Part shown: positions 48,141-60,170 of the stretch, in pieces
Layout: the number at the start of each line of letters is the position of its first letter
Position numbering within the stretch: the first letter of the stretch is position 1
Assembly (NCBI GenBank): GCA_035610835.1
Contig: CM069446.1
Location: 47,221,625 to 47,285,624 of the forward strand
Length of the DNA: 64,000 bases
Origin: Ophiura sarsii
Lineage: Eukaryota; Echinodermata; Ophiuroidea; Amphilepidida; Ophiuridae
Direction of reading: 5' to 3'
The notes under the pieces: model-generated
Told to the model about the DNA's origin: nothing
The model's database searches: none
The model's input: the letters and a program-made list of their open reading frames with translations, nothing else
Made by a program: the position numbers and the translations under genes

Positions 48141-48875
48141 CTGGTCATGAAAAAACTAATACAGATTCTTTTGAAATCATTACTTTTGTTTTCTTCAAAT
48201 ATGGAGTTCCTTTAGTGGTAATGTGAGGACATATACCTTTCATAAATATAGGCCGATATTGGACGTGAATGTATGTTTAGTATTCGAAGAACATAACACG
48301 TATGTAAATGGGGGATTATTTAAAAAGATCAGCATTTCACGGACAGCTTTGAAAATAACATATAGGTGTCAATTCAAATTGATATGCGTAAATTGTAGCT
48401 TTGTATTACATTGTTATCCCTAATCAACCACCTGCCCACGTACCTATATAGCATATATTTTCATTGAGGTTACCTACGTTTAGTTTGATATGTTTTATTT
48501 TAAATATTTGACAACTTTGTGTGGACTTACTCATTGACATTCAAACCATCAAACACAATGGCGGAATGGCAGGAATCTCACACACATGTTAAAGTGACTG
48601 AGTGACAATGCACAGGTGTCTGAGCTTGGAAGAAAGACTAAATTCATCTCTGGCTGCCATTTGACCAAAGGTATCTACAAAGAATCTATGGGTAAGCTAT
48701 CACAAATTAGTCTAATACAAACACTATGGGCTACCCACCTCTTTTGTATGATTAAAATCGGTACCTCAGCACCGACAGCCTAGCTGTTCTAGTGGTTATG
48801 AGTGACATACGACATTATGTTACGCATTTGCTTTCAATTCATTTTTCTTCAAATGGGGACACAGTTTCTACGTCT
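48141..48875. other. No gene seen
   Basis: AT-rich; nothing supported. Confidence 0.35.
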
Positions 48876-49116
48876 GACATTTTCCACGCGGCAGGTGTTT
48901 GCAGACGATAGTTTCAAAATGTCACAATTTGTTTTAAAAATTTCAACATTATTGAGTTTCATAACCATTATTTGGAATCACCGTGATAAATGCATTAAAA
49001 TAAGTACAAACATGTATAGTTAGGGTTCAGTAATTCATGAGATAAAACTTTTAAAGTTGGGAAAGATTTCTGAAAAATCAGTTTTGTGTAAAACTAATAG
49101 CCGCGTTGAAATTGAT
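48876..49116 (+). mobile_element. CACTTTCCACGCGG MITE, copy F
   Basis: GACATTTTCCACGCGGCAGG opens it; AAAACTAATAGCCGCGTTGA closes it. It stands head to head with copy G. Confidence 0.65.
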
Positions 49117-49194
49117 AATATTTATTCATTCATTGCAATAAGCAATCAAGAATGTCAATGTACGTATCTATACAAAAAAAACAATTTGGACCCA

Positions 49195-49422
49195 GTCTAC
49201 AAATATACAAAAATAATTTGTCAGACAACCTTTTCCAACTTTCAAGGTTTACTCAAGGATTACTTACCCAATACTAGGCATATTTGTACTTATTTCAATG
49301 CATTTCTTATGGTGAATCCAATTATGGTAATGAAATTAAATAATGTTGACATTTTTAAAAATGTTTGTGAAATTTTGGAATGTTGTCTGCAGATCACGCC
49401 TGCAGCTTGGAAAGTGTTAAAT
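49195..49422 (-). mobile_element. CACTTTCCACGCGG MITE, copy G (one end lost)
   Basis: The inverted copy has ACTTTCAAGGTTTACTCAAG, CCAATACTAGGCATATTTGT and CACGCCTGCAGCTTGGAAAG then TGTTAA. The AATAGCCGCG end is missing. Confidence 0.6.
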
Positions 49423-49476
49423 TGAAGCAAACAATCTCAAAATTGTCTCTTAGAACAATACACACACTTCATACGT

Positions 49477-49886
49477 GTGAGTGGCCATAGTATGAACAAA
49501 ATGTGTAAGATAATACGTCTAAGGTTACACGTAGATTGTGTAAGGTTAGATGTCTAAGATAATATCTTACACGTCGAAGATATCAAAATACAGTTAACAA
49601 ATAGGGTTTATTCCGTAAATAGCATAAGCTTGTATGATATCCAATATGGTTTTGTCCTTGATTTTCCATCCTTCCACCCCACTCCCCGGGTTTGTTTGAT
49701 TAATAATTTTTAGCAAATATTAAATATAAAGTGTCACAATTGTAATAAAGCAATATGTTATCTTAGGCGTCTAAGATACATCTTAGACGTCTAACCTTAC
49801 ACGTTCTACGTGTTACCTAAGGCGTAATACGTGTTACCTTAGACGTGTTATCTTACACGTTTTGTTTATACTATGGCCACTCATAC
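49477..49886. mobile_element. MITE with TGAGTGGCCATAGTAT ends
   Basis: GTGAGTGGCCATAGTATGAA then CAAAATGTGTAAGATAATAC at the left is matched inverted at the right (ends CTATGGCCACTCATA). The arms continue as TTAGACGT/ACGTCTAA repeats. 410 bp. Confidence 0.7.
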
Positions 49887-51598
49887 ATATTTTTGGTTTA
49901 CAACCTTAAGGGATCTCTCAAGCCTAATTTTTTCTAGAGGTGATGAGAAAAATAATATAGGCTTTCTTCTGACATCAAAACGTCAATTTTGATGTGGAAA
50001 ACCTTTAACAATATGATCAGATACAGCTAAATATCAAGCTACTGTATGACGTCAGCCCAGGGACGTCAGAGGAAATTGTGATCAGTAATATGCTTCGATT
50101 CAATATGATCACGTTAATGATCGGCTGGAGTTTTAAAACCTAGGATCCACTATCAACTTTCAATAGAGACGTGTTTTGAATTCCCGTTTTCATGGTCAGC
50201 CCGTGCTTCGCCAGCATTGAGCTGACACATCAAGTATACATGTGACATCGACACCTTTACAAGGGTGAGATGTGTGGCGGAAACCCTCGAATGAACTGGG
50301 AGGACACCGATTAATAACGACACACACTCATATAAGATTAATTTTTTTATCTCGTAGGGAATGCTTTCTTTATTCTAACTCAGGGTGCGATATGTTTAAA
50401 ATATCCGACAATATGTTGACATCAAAGGACGAAATCAAAACACAATAACTATTGGTGCACTAATATTGTTTCAATACAAATACATTTTGTGTTGATTTCT
50501 TAACAATGTCATCATATGGAGATTTCTACACTTCAACATGTTATGAAATGTCCACAAATGCACACAGAAAACACTATATTCGGCTATTGCACTAACAAAA
50601 TACAGTTAATTGCTTCCAAATACAGTCTCTTCATAATGCAATAGATTCGTTATTCACCAATAAGTTAATACACTATTGATACACCAAGTGTTCGACATAT
50701 TATTTCGTCTTTCAAGTCGATTGTTTTAAACGCAAGCTCATTGAATATGCTTTAGATTTGAATAAAAATATACACATATGGATGGATGGAAGGAATGCCT
50801 AGTACATATAATATTATTCTTATTTACAATGCCCCGTGCATTTTAGTATCACTACATCTATGTGCGTCTATTTCATTAATCATCCAAAGTTATCCAGCTT
50901 AATAAAACCTCTAATGAATCATGCGTTTTACAAATCCTTTCATCATAAACATCTCTTGCCTGATGGCAACGAACAGTAATTTAACACGTGATCGACATTG
51001 GTTCGACTTGGATTATCCCTGGTGCCGATAATGAAGGGTTGTTGCTTTCAAGTATGTATCACCGATTTCTTTGCGATTTTATCTATTATAAATGCAACTA
51101 TCCTTATGCTAAAAATATTGTGGATAACTAATTAGATGGTGGCAGACAGAAGGCATATGAATTCCAAATCAACGACATGATTTAAATGATAACTAACAGA
51201 TCCCGTGCGTAGTTAATATTACATTACATAGACCTTCCATCCAGACTGTTTTCAAGGCAAATATATTTTAAATGGCGGTGTTTTAACCTTTACCACCGTA
51301 ATACCCTGTAATGAATGTAAAGCTTATGATCTAATTCCAATTATATTTATAGCACACTTCTCACACACAATTTAGAATTATGTAAAATAACTTATAATAA
51401 GAAATTGTCCCCGCTTAAGGGTTCTTTGGTTACGCAAATTGTTGGCAAATATTGTTTAGGTCTTTATCATATAAACGTAATAGGGTGGTACATTATAGTC
51501 ATCTGAAAACAAAAGACAGCTGCAGCATGTGTAGGCATTGTCATATAAGCTTTTGAACATCCCGATAATCTTTACATACAAATAATTATATTCAGATT
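49887..51598. other. No gene seen
   Basis: AT-rich. A short TGACGTCAGCCCAGGGACGT stretch at 50047 includes one CRE octamer. No exon is supported. Confidence 0.35.
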
Positions 51599-51968
51599 AT
51601 TGTATTATCTTCCAAGAATGCCTACATAACAAAGCGTTCACCTGTACACACATCTTGGCAGGTGCAACCACAGCATAAATATTTGAGCCTACTTGCAAAT
51701 ATATTATATACCGCCTTCAACGACACATAGAGATATTAAGCAGATTTGGTATTGTTCTCTAGAAATCTTGGCAATCCTACGAATACATACATGCGCACCT
51801 GAAGCATAAATGGAAGTACAAGGCTAATGCATTGTCTTCAAAGAATGCCGGCAGAACAATACAATCACCTGTACGCAAATCTAACACAAGCAGGTGTAGT
51901 TGATGAATGTATTGTCCTCCAAGCACACGTTCAGAACAATGCATTAACCTCAATAACACCTGCATAGC
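51599..51968 (+). repeat. Diverged interspersed repeats of about 80 bp
   Basis: Three segments (from 51599, 51829 and 51908) share TTGTMTTCCAAGAATGCC-like starts, AGAACAATACAATCACCTGTA-like middles and GCAGGTG ends. Confidence 0.45.
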
Positions 51969-52590
51969 GGGATCGGGAAACACATTGCACTGTTTGAGAC
52001 ATCAGAAGATAGTTAATCCCAATGACCCTTGACCCAAGACAAGCCACGTGTAAATATGCAGGGACTTCTCCCACCGGTGCGGATACTCTTTCATACCATC
52101 TCGTGTACAACTACGGATTGGTACCATCAGAATGGGTTTGTCACAAAGGCATGCTCTTTAGACGAAACGGTTGAATGATACAGCGACTGTATGATGTCTT
52201 TTTGGCGAAACATTGTCGGATAAAATATTAAACGCAATGGAAGAATTGTTCCTGGGGTTGTCTTGACAACACAGACTACATCACTAATATTTACCTAATA
52301 TCAATCAATAATATAATAAATCTTCTATACAATGTATAACAAAGTATCCCTTGATGCAGGTTGAATTATTGACATTTTAAGAATTTGAACGTCCAGTCTT
52401 ATTATTCGTCGGTAGAAATAATTGTCCAGTTCGGTTGTGGTATTACAAAAAATATAATGAGCGGAGTCTGATGCTATTGGCGGATAAAATGTCTGGTGTA
52501 TTTTCTGAAGATGTCATTGAAGACTCGATGACCCTGTCCCCGAATGTTAATTTGGTTTGTTGCTGTTGTTGCAGAAGAAATAGGTGTTCT
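51969..52590. other. 3' flank of peptide exon copy 3
   Basis: No coding sequence is supported. TTGTTGCTGTTGTTGCAG near 52559 is a short CTG-like run. Confidence 0.35.
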
Positions 52591-52595
52591 TTATT
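52590..52595 (-). terminator. AATAAA polyadenylation motif overlapping the copy 3 stop codon
   Basis: The minus strand reads GAATAAAG, in which TAA is the stop codon. A hexamer this close to the stop would give a minimal 3' UTR, but one AATAAA in AT-rich DNA can be chance. Confidence 0.3.
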
Positions 52596-52752
52596 CTAAG
52601 TCGAACCTGCTTGGCAGACTTCTCCTGTTGCGTGGAAGTCCGCGTTTGTAGTTGCAGTAGAGACCGATGGGATCCATATGGTCGTCAGCGCAGTAACGCG
52701 CCCTCTTTGATGCAATAGATTTGAGGTTATTCATCACAAGGTCAAATGCGTC
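52591..52752 (-). CDS. Terminal coding exon of a disulfide-ring neuropeptide precursor (copy 3, divergent)
   Basis: Seen: 53 residues follow an acceptor ending TTTGTTTCTCTCAG. The spacer DAFDLVMNNLKSIASKR aligns with the opening of copies 1 and 2. ARYCADDHMDPIGLYCNY (18-35) lies between Lys-Arg sites. GLPRN, Arg-Arg and the tail SLPSRFDLE end at TAA. The tail aligns with SRILPKFEDME of copy 1, which supports homology beyond the ring itself. The ring encloses only 11 residues, and the Trp before the second Cys is replaced by Tyr. The stop codon overlaps an AATAAA polyadenylation motif, so a very short 3' UTR is possible. The frame stays open upstream into the intron, but the spacer alignment and pyrimidine tract favour the exon start given. 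The family is not recognised. Confidence 0.75.
   Translation of the reverse strand, partial: DAFDLVMNNLKSIASKRARYCADDHMDPIGLYCNYKRGLPRNRRSLPSRFDLE
52648..52701 (-). other. Predicted mature peptide 3
   Basis: ARYCADDHMDPIGLYCNY lies between Lys-Arg and Lys-Arg. It keeps MDPI at the same distance from the first Cys as peptide 1, but the ring is two residues shorter and closes with Tyr-Cys instead of Trp-Cys. An extra cut at Arg19 is possible. Confidence 0.65.
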
Positions 52753-52785
52753 CTGAGAGAAACAAAAAAAGAAAAGAGAAATGTT
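52753..52785 (-). promoter_or_regulatory. Splice acceptor of copy 3
   Basis: On the minus strand an almost pure pyrimidine tract (TTTCTCTTTTCTTTTTTTGT) is followed by TTCTCTCAG and the GAC codon. It is the strongest of the three acceptors by eye. Confidence 0.7.
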
Positions 52786-53074
52786 GTTATTACTCCTATT
52801 ATAATACCCATTGGTAGCTATAGACATGTCACGTACACAACTGCCATATGACATTCTAAAGGTGGCAATTTTGTTATTTATTTGATTGCTTTTAAGGACA
52901 AGAGACGATGGGTGTTTATTTGAAACAGTTGTTTTAACATTCATCATTATCAAAATCCATTTATGTTGTTAGAGATGCGACATATTGTCCTAGAAGGGGG
53001 CTTAATTTATTTGACGAAATCGTGTATCTCTATTATATTTTTAAAATTTGAAAAAGAAAAAAAAGGAAATTGCA

Positions 53075-53146
53075 AAAGTTGAGAAAGGTTTTCGAAAAAT
53101 CGGTTTTGTATTTGGTAAAACCAATAGCCGCGTAAAAATTGTTAAG
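53075..53146 (+). mobile_element. CACTTTCCACGCGG MITE, right-end fragment (copy H)
   Basis: AAAGTTGAGAAAGGTTTTCG and GGTAAAACCAATAGCCGCGT match the right 70 bp of the family. Confidence 0.6.
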
Positions 53147-55599
53147 CACTCCGCATACGAAAGAAAGTTCAATCCTTTAACAAGAGAAGTAACAAGGAAA
53201 TGTTCTAATCAATATTGTTGGTAAAAAGCAGTATCTAAAGGTTTAATGAATTACAAGATACACCATTTTGCTACGGAACGATTGCAATGACGAACATTCA
53301 ATACCGTCTAAAGAACCTTATTCTTATTCCTCACACGTATTTTTGAACCTAAGCGAGTAAGGACTGTATGTCATGCTTAATATATAATCGTCTAAATCCA
53401 AACCCCGGACTCACAAGCAAATTACTTCACACTTGCACGTCAATTCAGGTACTTGTAGTAGACAAAGTATGTTGATCAAGACATTTACGACACACGTATC
53501 AATAACACAATGCAAAGACCACACCATACAAAAAGGTTAGCAACACGTGTTAAAATGAAACGAGATTAGTACAGTTTTCAATAAAGTCAGATGGTTAGTG
53601 GTGAAAGAGAAAGAAGATGAAACGTCGTTAACTTTGAATTAAAGTCACGGTAAGAGGTTGATTATGAGCCAAATCGAGCGCAGCATTAACTTGCATGTAA
53701 CTGTCCCAAAGGTAACGATATGCAAGTCAGACTCTATCAGTTTTATATGGCTCATTTGACGAGAATTACCACTTCAGTATCATAAACCAACTCATGAAAA
53801 ACATAATGAGTTCTGCAATAAACAAACAAACAAACAAAAATCGTAAATGACCCATGAATGATTTATGATACCAGGTATTTGTTTTAACATTTTCAACTGA
53901 ATGGAAACGGTGGGGTCTGATGATTAACAGTCAAGAAGGAACTCTCTGTTTTATAACCGCAAAGTCTGGTAGTAAATAATGCGCCGGGAATGCTCGCAGC
54001 ACCTGATAGTCATTACGTTTCGATGTATCTTTTCTTTTATTGGTCTAGCAATGTTCCCTTCGGAGTTAAAGGTGGTAGCGGTGTAACGTATTGTAGGTCA
54101 CATTCAAAAACTGGGTTAACTATTCCTGACTGGAGGCATACTAATCATGATATACTCACAAGACACTCCGTCTTTTTACAGTGTATTTGATTGGTTAAAC
54201 ATGATATAGAGAACTGACTACCCGATCGAGAAAATAAACCGTTCTAAAGAATCTGCAAAAGCTTTAATTTGGAACCCTTTAGGCTTATCGTAATTTGTCA
54301 GCGTCTCCTATTGGTCCAGTCAATTATATGTACCTCATAAGAAGCCAATCAACATTTATTTTACAGTGCCAAGACGAAATAGGAAGTTGGAGAGGAATCA
54401 CAATAGAATGATTTATTTTCTTTAATAAAGATTGAATGGCACATACTCGGAGCCTAGGATGTTTTGTAGTCTAGAATGAATCGATTTGATCGGTGAAAAA
54501 AGGCATACCTTATGAATATGTGAACTACGGTATTGCAACTTTAGGCCTTAAGTCGGGTGGTCATTATTCGCTAAATCCAACCGCTATTATGTAATCTTCA
54601 TTTTTTGTATAAATGACGCTAGCATATTTAATCAAGCTCTGATACATGAATTGGTATGGAGAACTTTTGATCGTGAATTTCGCAGGATAGGTGAAAATCC
54701 AGTGTCCAGAACAATTAAGCGTAAACAAGTATATTGCCCCTTATATGAATCACATTCAAACCATTCATTAAATCATTCTACGCATGCTCCATTCATCACA
54801 TTAACTCATCAGTTACGTACAAGCATACTTATTCGTATTAGTGTGAACAGATAACAATATTATGAGACAAAACTGTACAAAGAGAAAGTCATATGTAGAA
54901 GTACAATTTATGATGATGAAAAGGAATTATAGAGTACTACAATTGTATATATTAATATTATATAGAACACAATAACAATACTAGAAAAGTGTTTGTTATT
55001 ATAGTAACGAAGTATCATACAATAGTCATACAGAATAAAAGAAAATAATATAATGTAAAACGTAATATATTCGCGTTCCCAATTATCCTAAACAATTGAG
55101 GTGACAATTTAGGGTTTGTTAAATATTCAAACCCGTCTTGTTTGTATGAGTAAATTCCTTAATTCGTGAACAAAATGCGAAAATGTGATACCGCGAAAAT
55201 AATATGTTTCACAGTTGTTAGATGAATTATTACATTTCTGTTACAATTATTTTATACATAGATTGAAAATTCACAGGTATAGACCTTCGAAATATATTGC
55301 TACTCTGGAGTATCATGGACAATCCCATACGGTCATTTTGTTCAATCATCAGGCTAATAGATGTTTATCTGATCGCAGGTTTTTCACACCATAGAAAATA
55401 AATATACACATTCAATGGTGTTTGAAACTAGCGGTCAGAGCAACATTATATTCCGAAATTCATATTCCACATGATCAAAAAGTGCTCAACTGATAAATCA
55501 GGACTGTAATAAATATTGACAACCGTTTCTGGTTAGACTAGCAATTGAACAAAGTGCTCAATGCCGTAAACGGCATGGCTTATAAAAACAATAATTATA
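53147..55599. other. No gene proven; possible 5' region of peptide copy 3
   Basis: An open frame at 54651-54854 (MVWRTFDREFRRIGENPVSR...) has no recognised content. There is a (CAAA)n run near 53820. A signal-peptide exon was sought on the minus strand but not found. Confidence 0.35.
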
Positions 55600-57780
55600 T
55601 ATTGATATAGATGTAGATATAGAAAGTCACAGTTTGCATAAATGGTTATTACAGTTATATCTTACATTAGTATAGTGAAAGTGAGAATTTATATGAGTCA
55701 ATACAGATATTTACAGAATACTAATAGTAACAGTTAGTAGACTAATGTAGCAGTGATAGAAGTAAAGATGAGAATGATAATCATGGCAGTTGCCAGATAG
55801 AAAGTGAAAGACGTACGTGTCCTACTATGAGTTGCAGCGATAGGAAAACATACGCTGTATTCAATACACCGACAGTATAAAGTAGTAGTACGAGTATGTC
55901 AGGAATACACCTAGAGTAAAATGTATTATTATCGGCAAAACAGTCTTCAATAGGTAATCTATAATACCACACAAAGGATTATCAAGACCATTTAAAGCCA
56001 ATCAGTAGAAAGTGTTGAATTCTATTACAGATATCAGATGAAAGTTTTGAAATCCATCAAAAGATAGTTACGAAGTTCAGAAGTTAAACAATTACTACAC
56101 ACACTCAGAGGAACGTGTCAGTGCAGAAGACCATTGAACAGATGAGAGCTCATTAAAGGAAAGATATAAAGACCATTAGATAGTTATCATGATTACTCAC
56201 AGGATAGTTATGAGAAATAGTCATCCTCATCGTGCATTTGTCCATGCAAAGTACCGATATATTATATCTTTCATTAGTATAGTGAAATAGAGAATATGGG
56301 TGAATACAAATATTTACAGAAGAAGACTAATAGTAACAGTAGACTAATGAAGCAGTGATAAAAGTGAAGATAAAAATGATAGTCAAGGTAAATGTCAGAG
56401 AGTAAGTGGAAAACGTATGTGTCTTGCTGTGAGTTGCAGCGGTAGGAAACGTACGCTATATTCAATACACATAGAGTAAAACTCCATCAAAGGATAGTTA
56501 CGAGTACCAATTAGAAGTTAGATAACAGAGGAAAGTGTCAGTGAAGAAGACTATCGAAAAGATGAGAGTCCATTATAGGAAAGATGTGAAGACCAGTCAG
56601 AGGATAGTTATCATGATTGATTACAGGATAGTTATGAGAATGTGTCATCCTTATCGTGCATTTGTCCATGCAAAGTACCGATAGATTATATCTTTCATTA
56701 GTATAGTGAAAGAGAGAATATGGGTGAATACAAATATTTACAGAAAAATACTTATAGTAACAGTAGACTAATGAATCAGTGATAGAAGTGAAGATAAAGA
56801 TGATAGTCATGGTAGTTGTCAGATAGAAAGTGTAAGACGTATGTGTCTTGCTGTGAGTTGCAGTTATAGGAAAACGTACGCTGTATTTAATTCACACAGA
56901 GTAAAATGGAGTAATACCAGCAAACAAGTCATCTATGTAGGTAATCTATACCACGCAGAGGATTATCAAGACCATTAAGAGCCAATAAGCATGTAGTGTT
57001 GAATACTTAAACTATAAGATGACAGTGTTGAAATCCATCAACGGATAGTTACGAGTACCAATTAGAAGTTAGATAATTACTACAATATGTCAGAGGAAAG
57101 TTTTAGCAAAGAAGACAACCGAAAAGATGAGAGTCCATAATAGGAAAGATATAAAGACCATTCAGAATATAGTTATCATGATCACTCACAGAGTAGTTAC
57201 GAGATTGTATCCTCCTCGTCGTGCTTTTGTTCATGCAAATTACTGATAGATTATATATTTTATAAGTATAGTGAAAGAGAAAATATGGGTGACTACAAAT
57301 ATTTACAGAAGAAGACTTATAGTAACAGTAGACTAATGAAGCAGTGATACAAGTGAAGATAAAGATAATAGTCATGGTAAATGTCGAAAGAAAGTGGAAA
57401 ACGTATGTGTCTTGCTGTGAGTTGCAGCGGTAGGAAAACCTACGCTGTATTCAATTTTCATAGAGTTAGATGGATCAATACCAGTAAAAAGGCATCATTG
57501 TAGGCAATCCATACCCCGCAGAGGATTATCAAGACCATATAAAGCCAATCAGCAGGTAGTGTTAAAGGATAGTTACGAGTACTAATTAGAAGTTAAATAA
57601 TTACTGCAACATTTCGGAGGAAAGATTCAGTGAAGAAGACTATCGAAAAGATGAGAGTCCATTATAGGAAAGATATGAAGACCATTCAGAAGATAGTTAT
57701 CATGATTACTCACAGGATAGATATGAGAACTTGTCATCATCCTCGTGCATCCAGTCCATGCAATGTACCAATAGATAGAC
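55600..57780 (+). repeat. Satellite array, four long units
   Basis: The block TTAGTATAGTGAAAGAGAGA ... CAAATATTTACAGAAGAAGA ... AGTAACAGTAGACTAATGAA starts near 55654, 56264, 56684 and 57250. Unit length is about 570-610 bp; the second unit is about 420 bp, lacking the segment around GAGGATTATCAAGACCATTA. Within units GATAGTTATCATGATTACTC-like words recur. Minus-strand open frames here are repeat by-products. Confidence 0.8.
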
Positions 57781-58101
57781 ATCTATGTTTACGTTTCACA
57801 TGCTATCACGCAAGTGTCCTGTTTCTCCAAAGCAAACTTACCGCTTATATAAACTCGGTGCACGGCAATGGTGGTTTCTGTAGGAGCGTCTTTTATCAGA
57901 TGTCGGCTATGAGTAAACATTATCTTAAACAATACTCTTTACACACGAATATCAGTCGATCTAAATACATTTTCTATCCTGCACTTCATGTACAATAATA
58001 TTAAATCGGGTCAGACCGCTGACGAAAATTGTAATTCAAACTTCAGTTGTAGATTTAACTACAAACACAGACTGAACAATTATTTACTTGATATGGTCTT
58101 A

Positions 58102-58613
58102 TAAAGGGGTCAAAAAGGAAGTACCCCTTAAATTTGATCACGTTTGTTTGCATAACTTTACACATAATTAGGCCTTTTGAAAGATTGAAACACTTATGAA
58201 AAGTAAAAACACTTGGCTACCTATAAATAGGTTCTCCATTTCAATATCATTATTACTTTTCCCCAAAATGATCCTTTCCGAAAAGTGGAACTTTTCAACG
58301 ACAGAGGGAAGTTATTGGCGTGAATTGGCTATCATGACTTTCTTTTAATTGAAAATAAAGACAATTCAAATTAATTTTAAATAGCACTGGCGACTTGTAA
58401 CTTCTTGCTTAAGATTTTGAAAAGTGCCACTTTTGCTGAAAACATCCCTTTCGGGAAATGTGAATTTTTGGAAGAAATAAACATGCTATTGAAAAGAAAG
58501 AAAACACTTTTTTTCTTTTGATAAACGTTTCAATTTTTCAAAAGGCACATTTGTGTGTGGAGTTATGCAAACAATCGCGATCAAATGTTAGGGGGACTTT
58601 TTTGACCCCTTTA
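58102..58613. mobile_element. MITE with TAAAGGGGTCAAAAAGG ends
   Basis: TAAAGGGGTCAAAAAGGAAG then TACCCCTTAAATTTGATC at the left is matched inverted by GATCAAATGTTAGGGGGACT then TTTTTGACCCCTTTA at the right. 512 bp. A half copy lies at 8.3 kb. Confidence 0.7.
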
Positions 58614-60084
58614 CTTTACTAATCACATCTTTATTTAGTAGAGACATCTGTTATGATTTTGCATGTGATGATTTTGATCATACATTGTTCACCCACATGC
58701 GATACACTAAACTTACTAGCTGCATAAAAAAGATCAGTAGTATTTACACGCGCACTGTGAATCAGATCAATCAAGTGCTGTTTTATTCATCTTCATGTTT
58801 TCCGTGAAGTAGGTAAACATTACATGATTTACTATGCATTTCATGACAATCGTTCTTTCGTGTTTCTTTGTTTATGTCTTCACATCCTGGCCTGTTTTAC
58901 GGACAGGCCATGTTATTATTTCACCACCTTGTAAGACACCCTTGACGATTCGGCAAGTGTTATGCTAAAAAGGGGTGAAGCACCAATTAGCACTGTCTTT
59001 GATGAATATTTGCACACAACACGTCAAGTACCGCAAACACATGGAAGAGAATTAACGGGTAAAAGTGGGGCTCCCTGGGGTTGGTAAGATGTAAGTGATT
59101 CGTCAGTTAGAACCCCCGAAGCGCCACTTGAGCGAGGCGACCACGACTTTTTGGCGGTTAATGCACTGGTTTGTGAAGAGTATTTTATTCAGAACACAAA
59201 GTATCGCCCTTCTGGATATGCTTACTGATTGATAAATACCTACCGGGTGGTGTCTTTAATAATTCATTTATAATCACATTTTGTATGTGAAAGCGTCGGA
59301 ATCAATAATACCGTATTAGGTTCCATTCGAAGAAATTTGAGAGGTAATTCAAGAATATAGTCAGATTTCTTGTTCTTCTTGCGATTTAGGTTGATCGTCT
59401 CCAAGCAATGTTTTGTTTGTTATAAAACTGGTTCTTATTTCAATAGTCATGTTTACAATTCAACACCTCGTGGCATAGTGTAACCCCCGCTTAGAAAACT
59501 ATAACAATAATCCTCGACCAAAAGACATTCACCCACGATGATACCATAAGGGACACATAAAAATTTCAAACCTCACAAGATTTGATGAATACACAGATGT
59601 AACGATATACCCTTATGTATCAGACATGTTGGCTTCGCCAATAACTTGTATTGAACCCATAGTTCTCTAGGGGCAATGTCATAATGATTAATTATTAAAC
59701 CAACTGTTTTTATGAATCTATATTGTATTTGGTGAAAAACACCATTGCCAGCGTAGCTATTATATTTGTTACACTTAATAACTTCGTACAATCTGTTTTT
59801 ATGAATTAAGAGTAAAGTTACAGGCACTTCCATGGCGATAACATTTCATATTAAAGAAAAAAAGCAACAACCTTGGTGACGCAAAACCCAATAACCAAAG
59901 TAAACAACAACTACGTCAAATACATAGCCTTAATGCTTTCAGATATAATTATTATTAATACATGCCACATTTCGAGGAGACCATGTTATTTCCTTTTGGC
60001 ACTTAATATTTCACTATTAAGAGATCAACACATTTTTTATTAGATACACAGGTCCTATTGAATAAACCATGAATTGGTAATGCT
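58614..60084. other. No gene seen
   Basis: GGCCTGTTTTACGGACAGGCC (58889-58909) is a short hairpin. No exon is supported. Confidence 0.35.
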
Positions 60085-60170
60085 TAGGCCAAACTGCAAA
60101 ACTAGTACGTATGATTTATACGTATAAGTGACTTGTACGTAAGACTTGTACGATAGTCGCCAAAGGTTAT
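60085..60170. repeat. TACGTA-type palindromic repeat, inverted copy of 35.9 kb
   Basis: AAACTAGTACGTATGATTTA and GTGACTTGTACGTAAGACTT then GTACGATAGTCGCCAAAGG match 35878-35955 in reverse orientation. Confidence 0.5.

Noticed and set aside
49057..49425. 122-residue plus-strand frame
   Set aside because: It lies almost wholly within MITE copies F and G.
57630..57998. 122-residue plus-strand frame
   Set aside because: The first third is satellite sequence and the rest has no recognisable protein content.
58889..58909. Rho-independent terminator
   Set aside because: The hairpin lacks a following T run and the DNA is eukaryotic.
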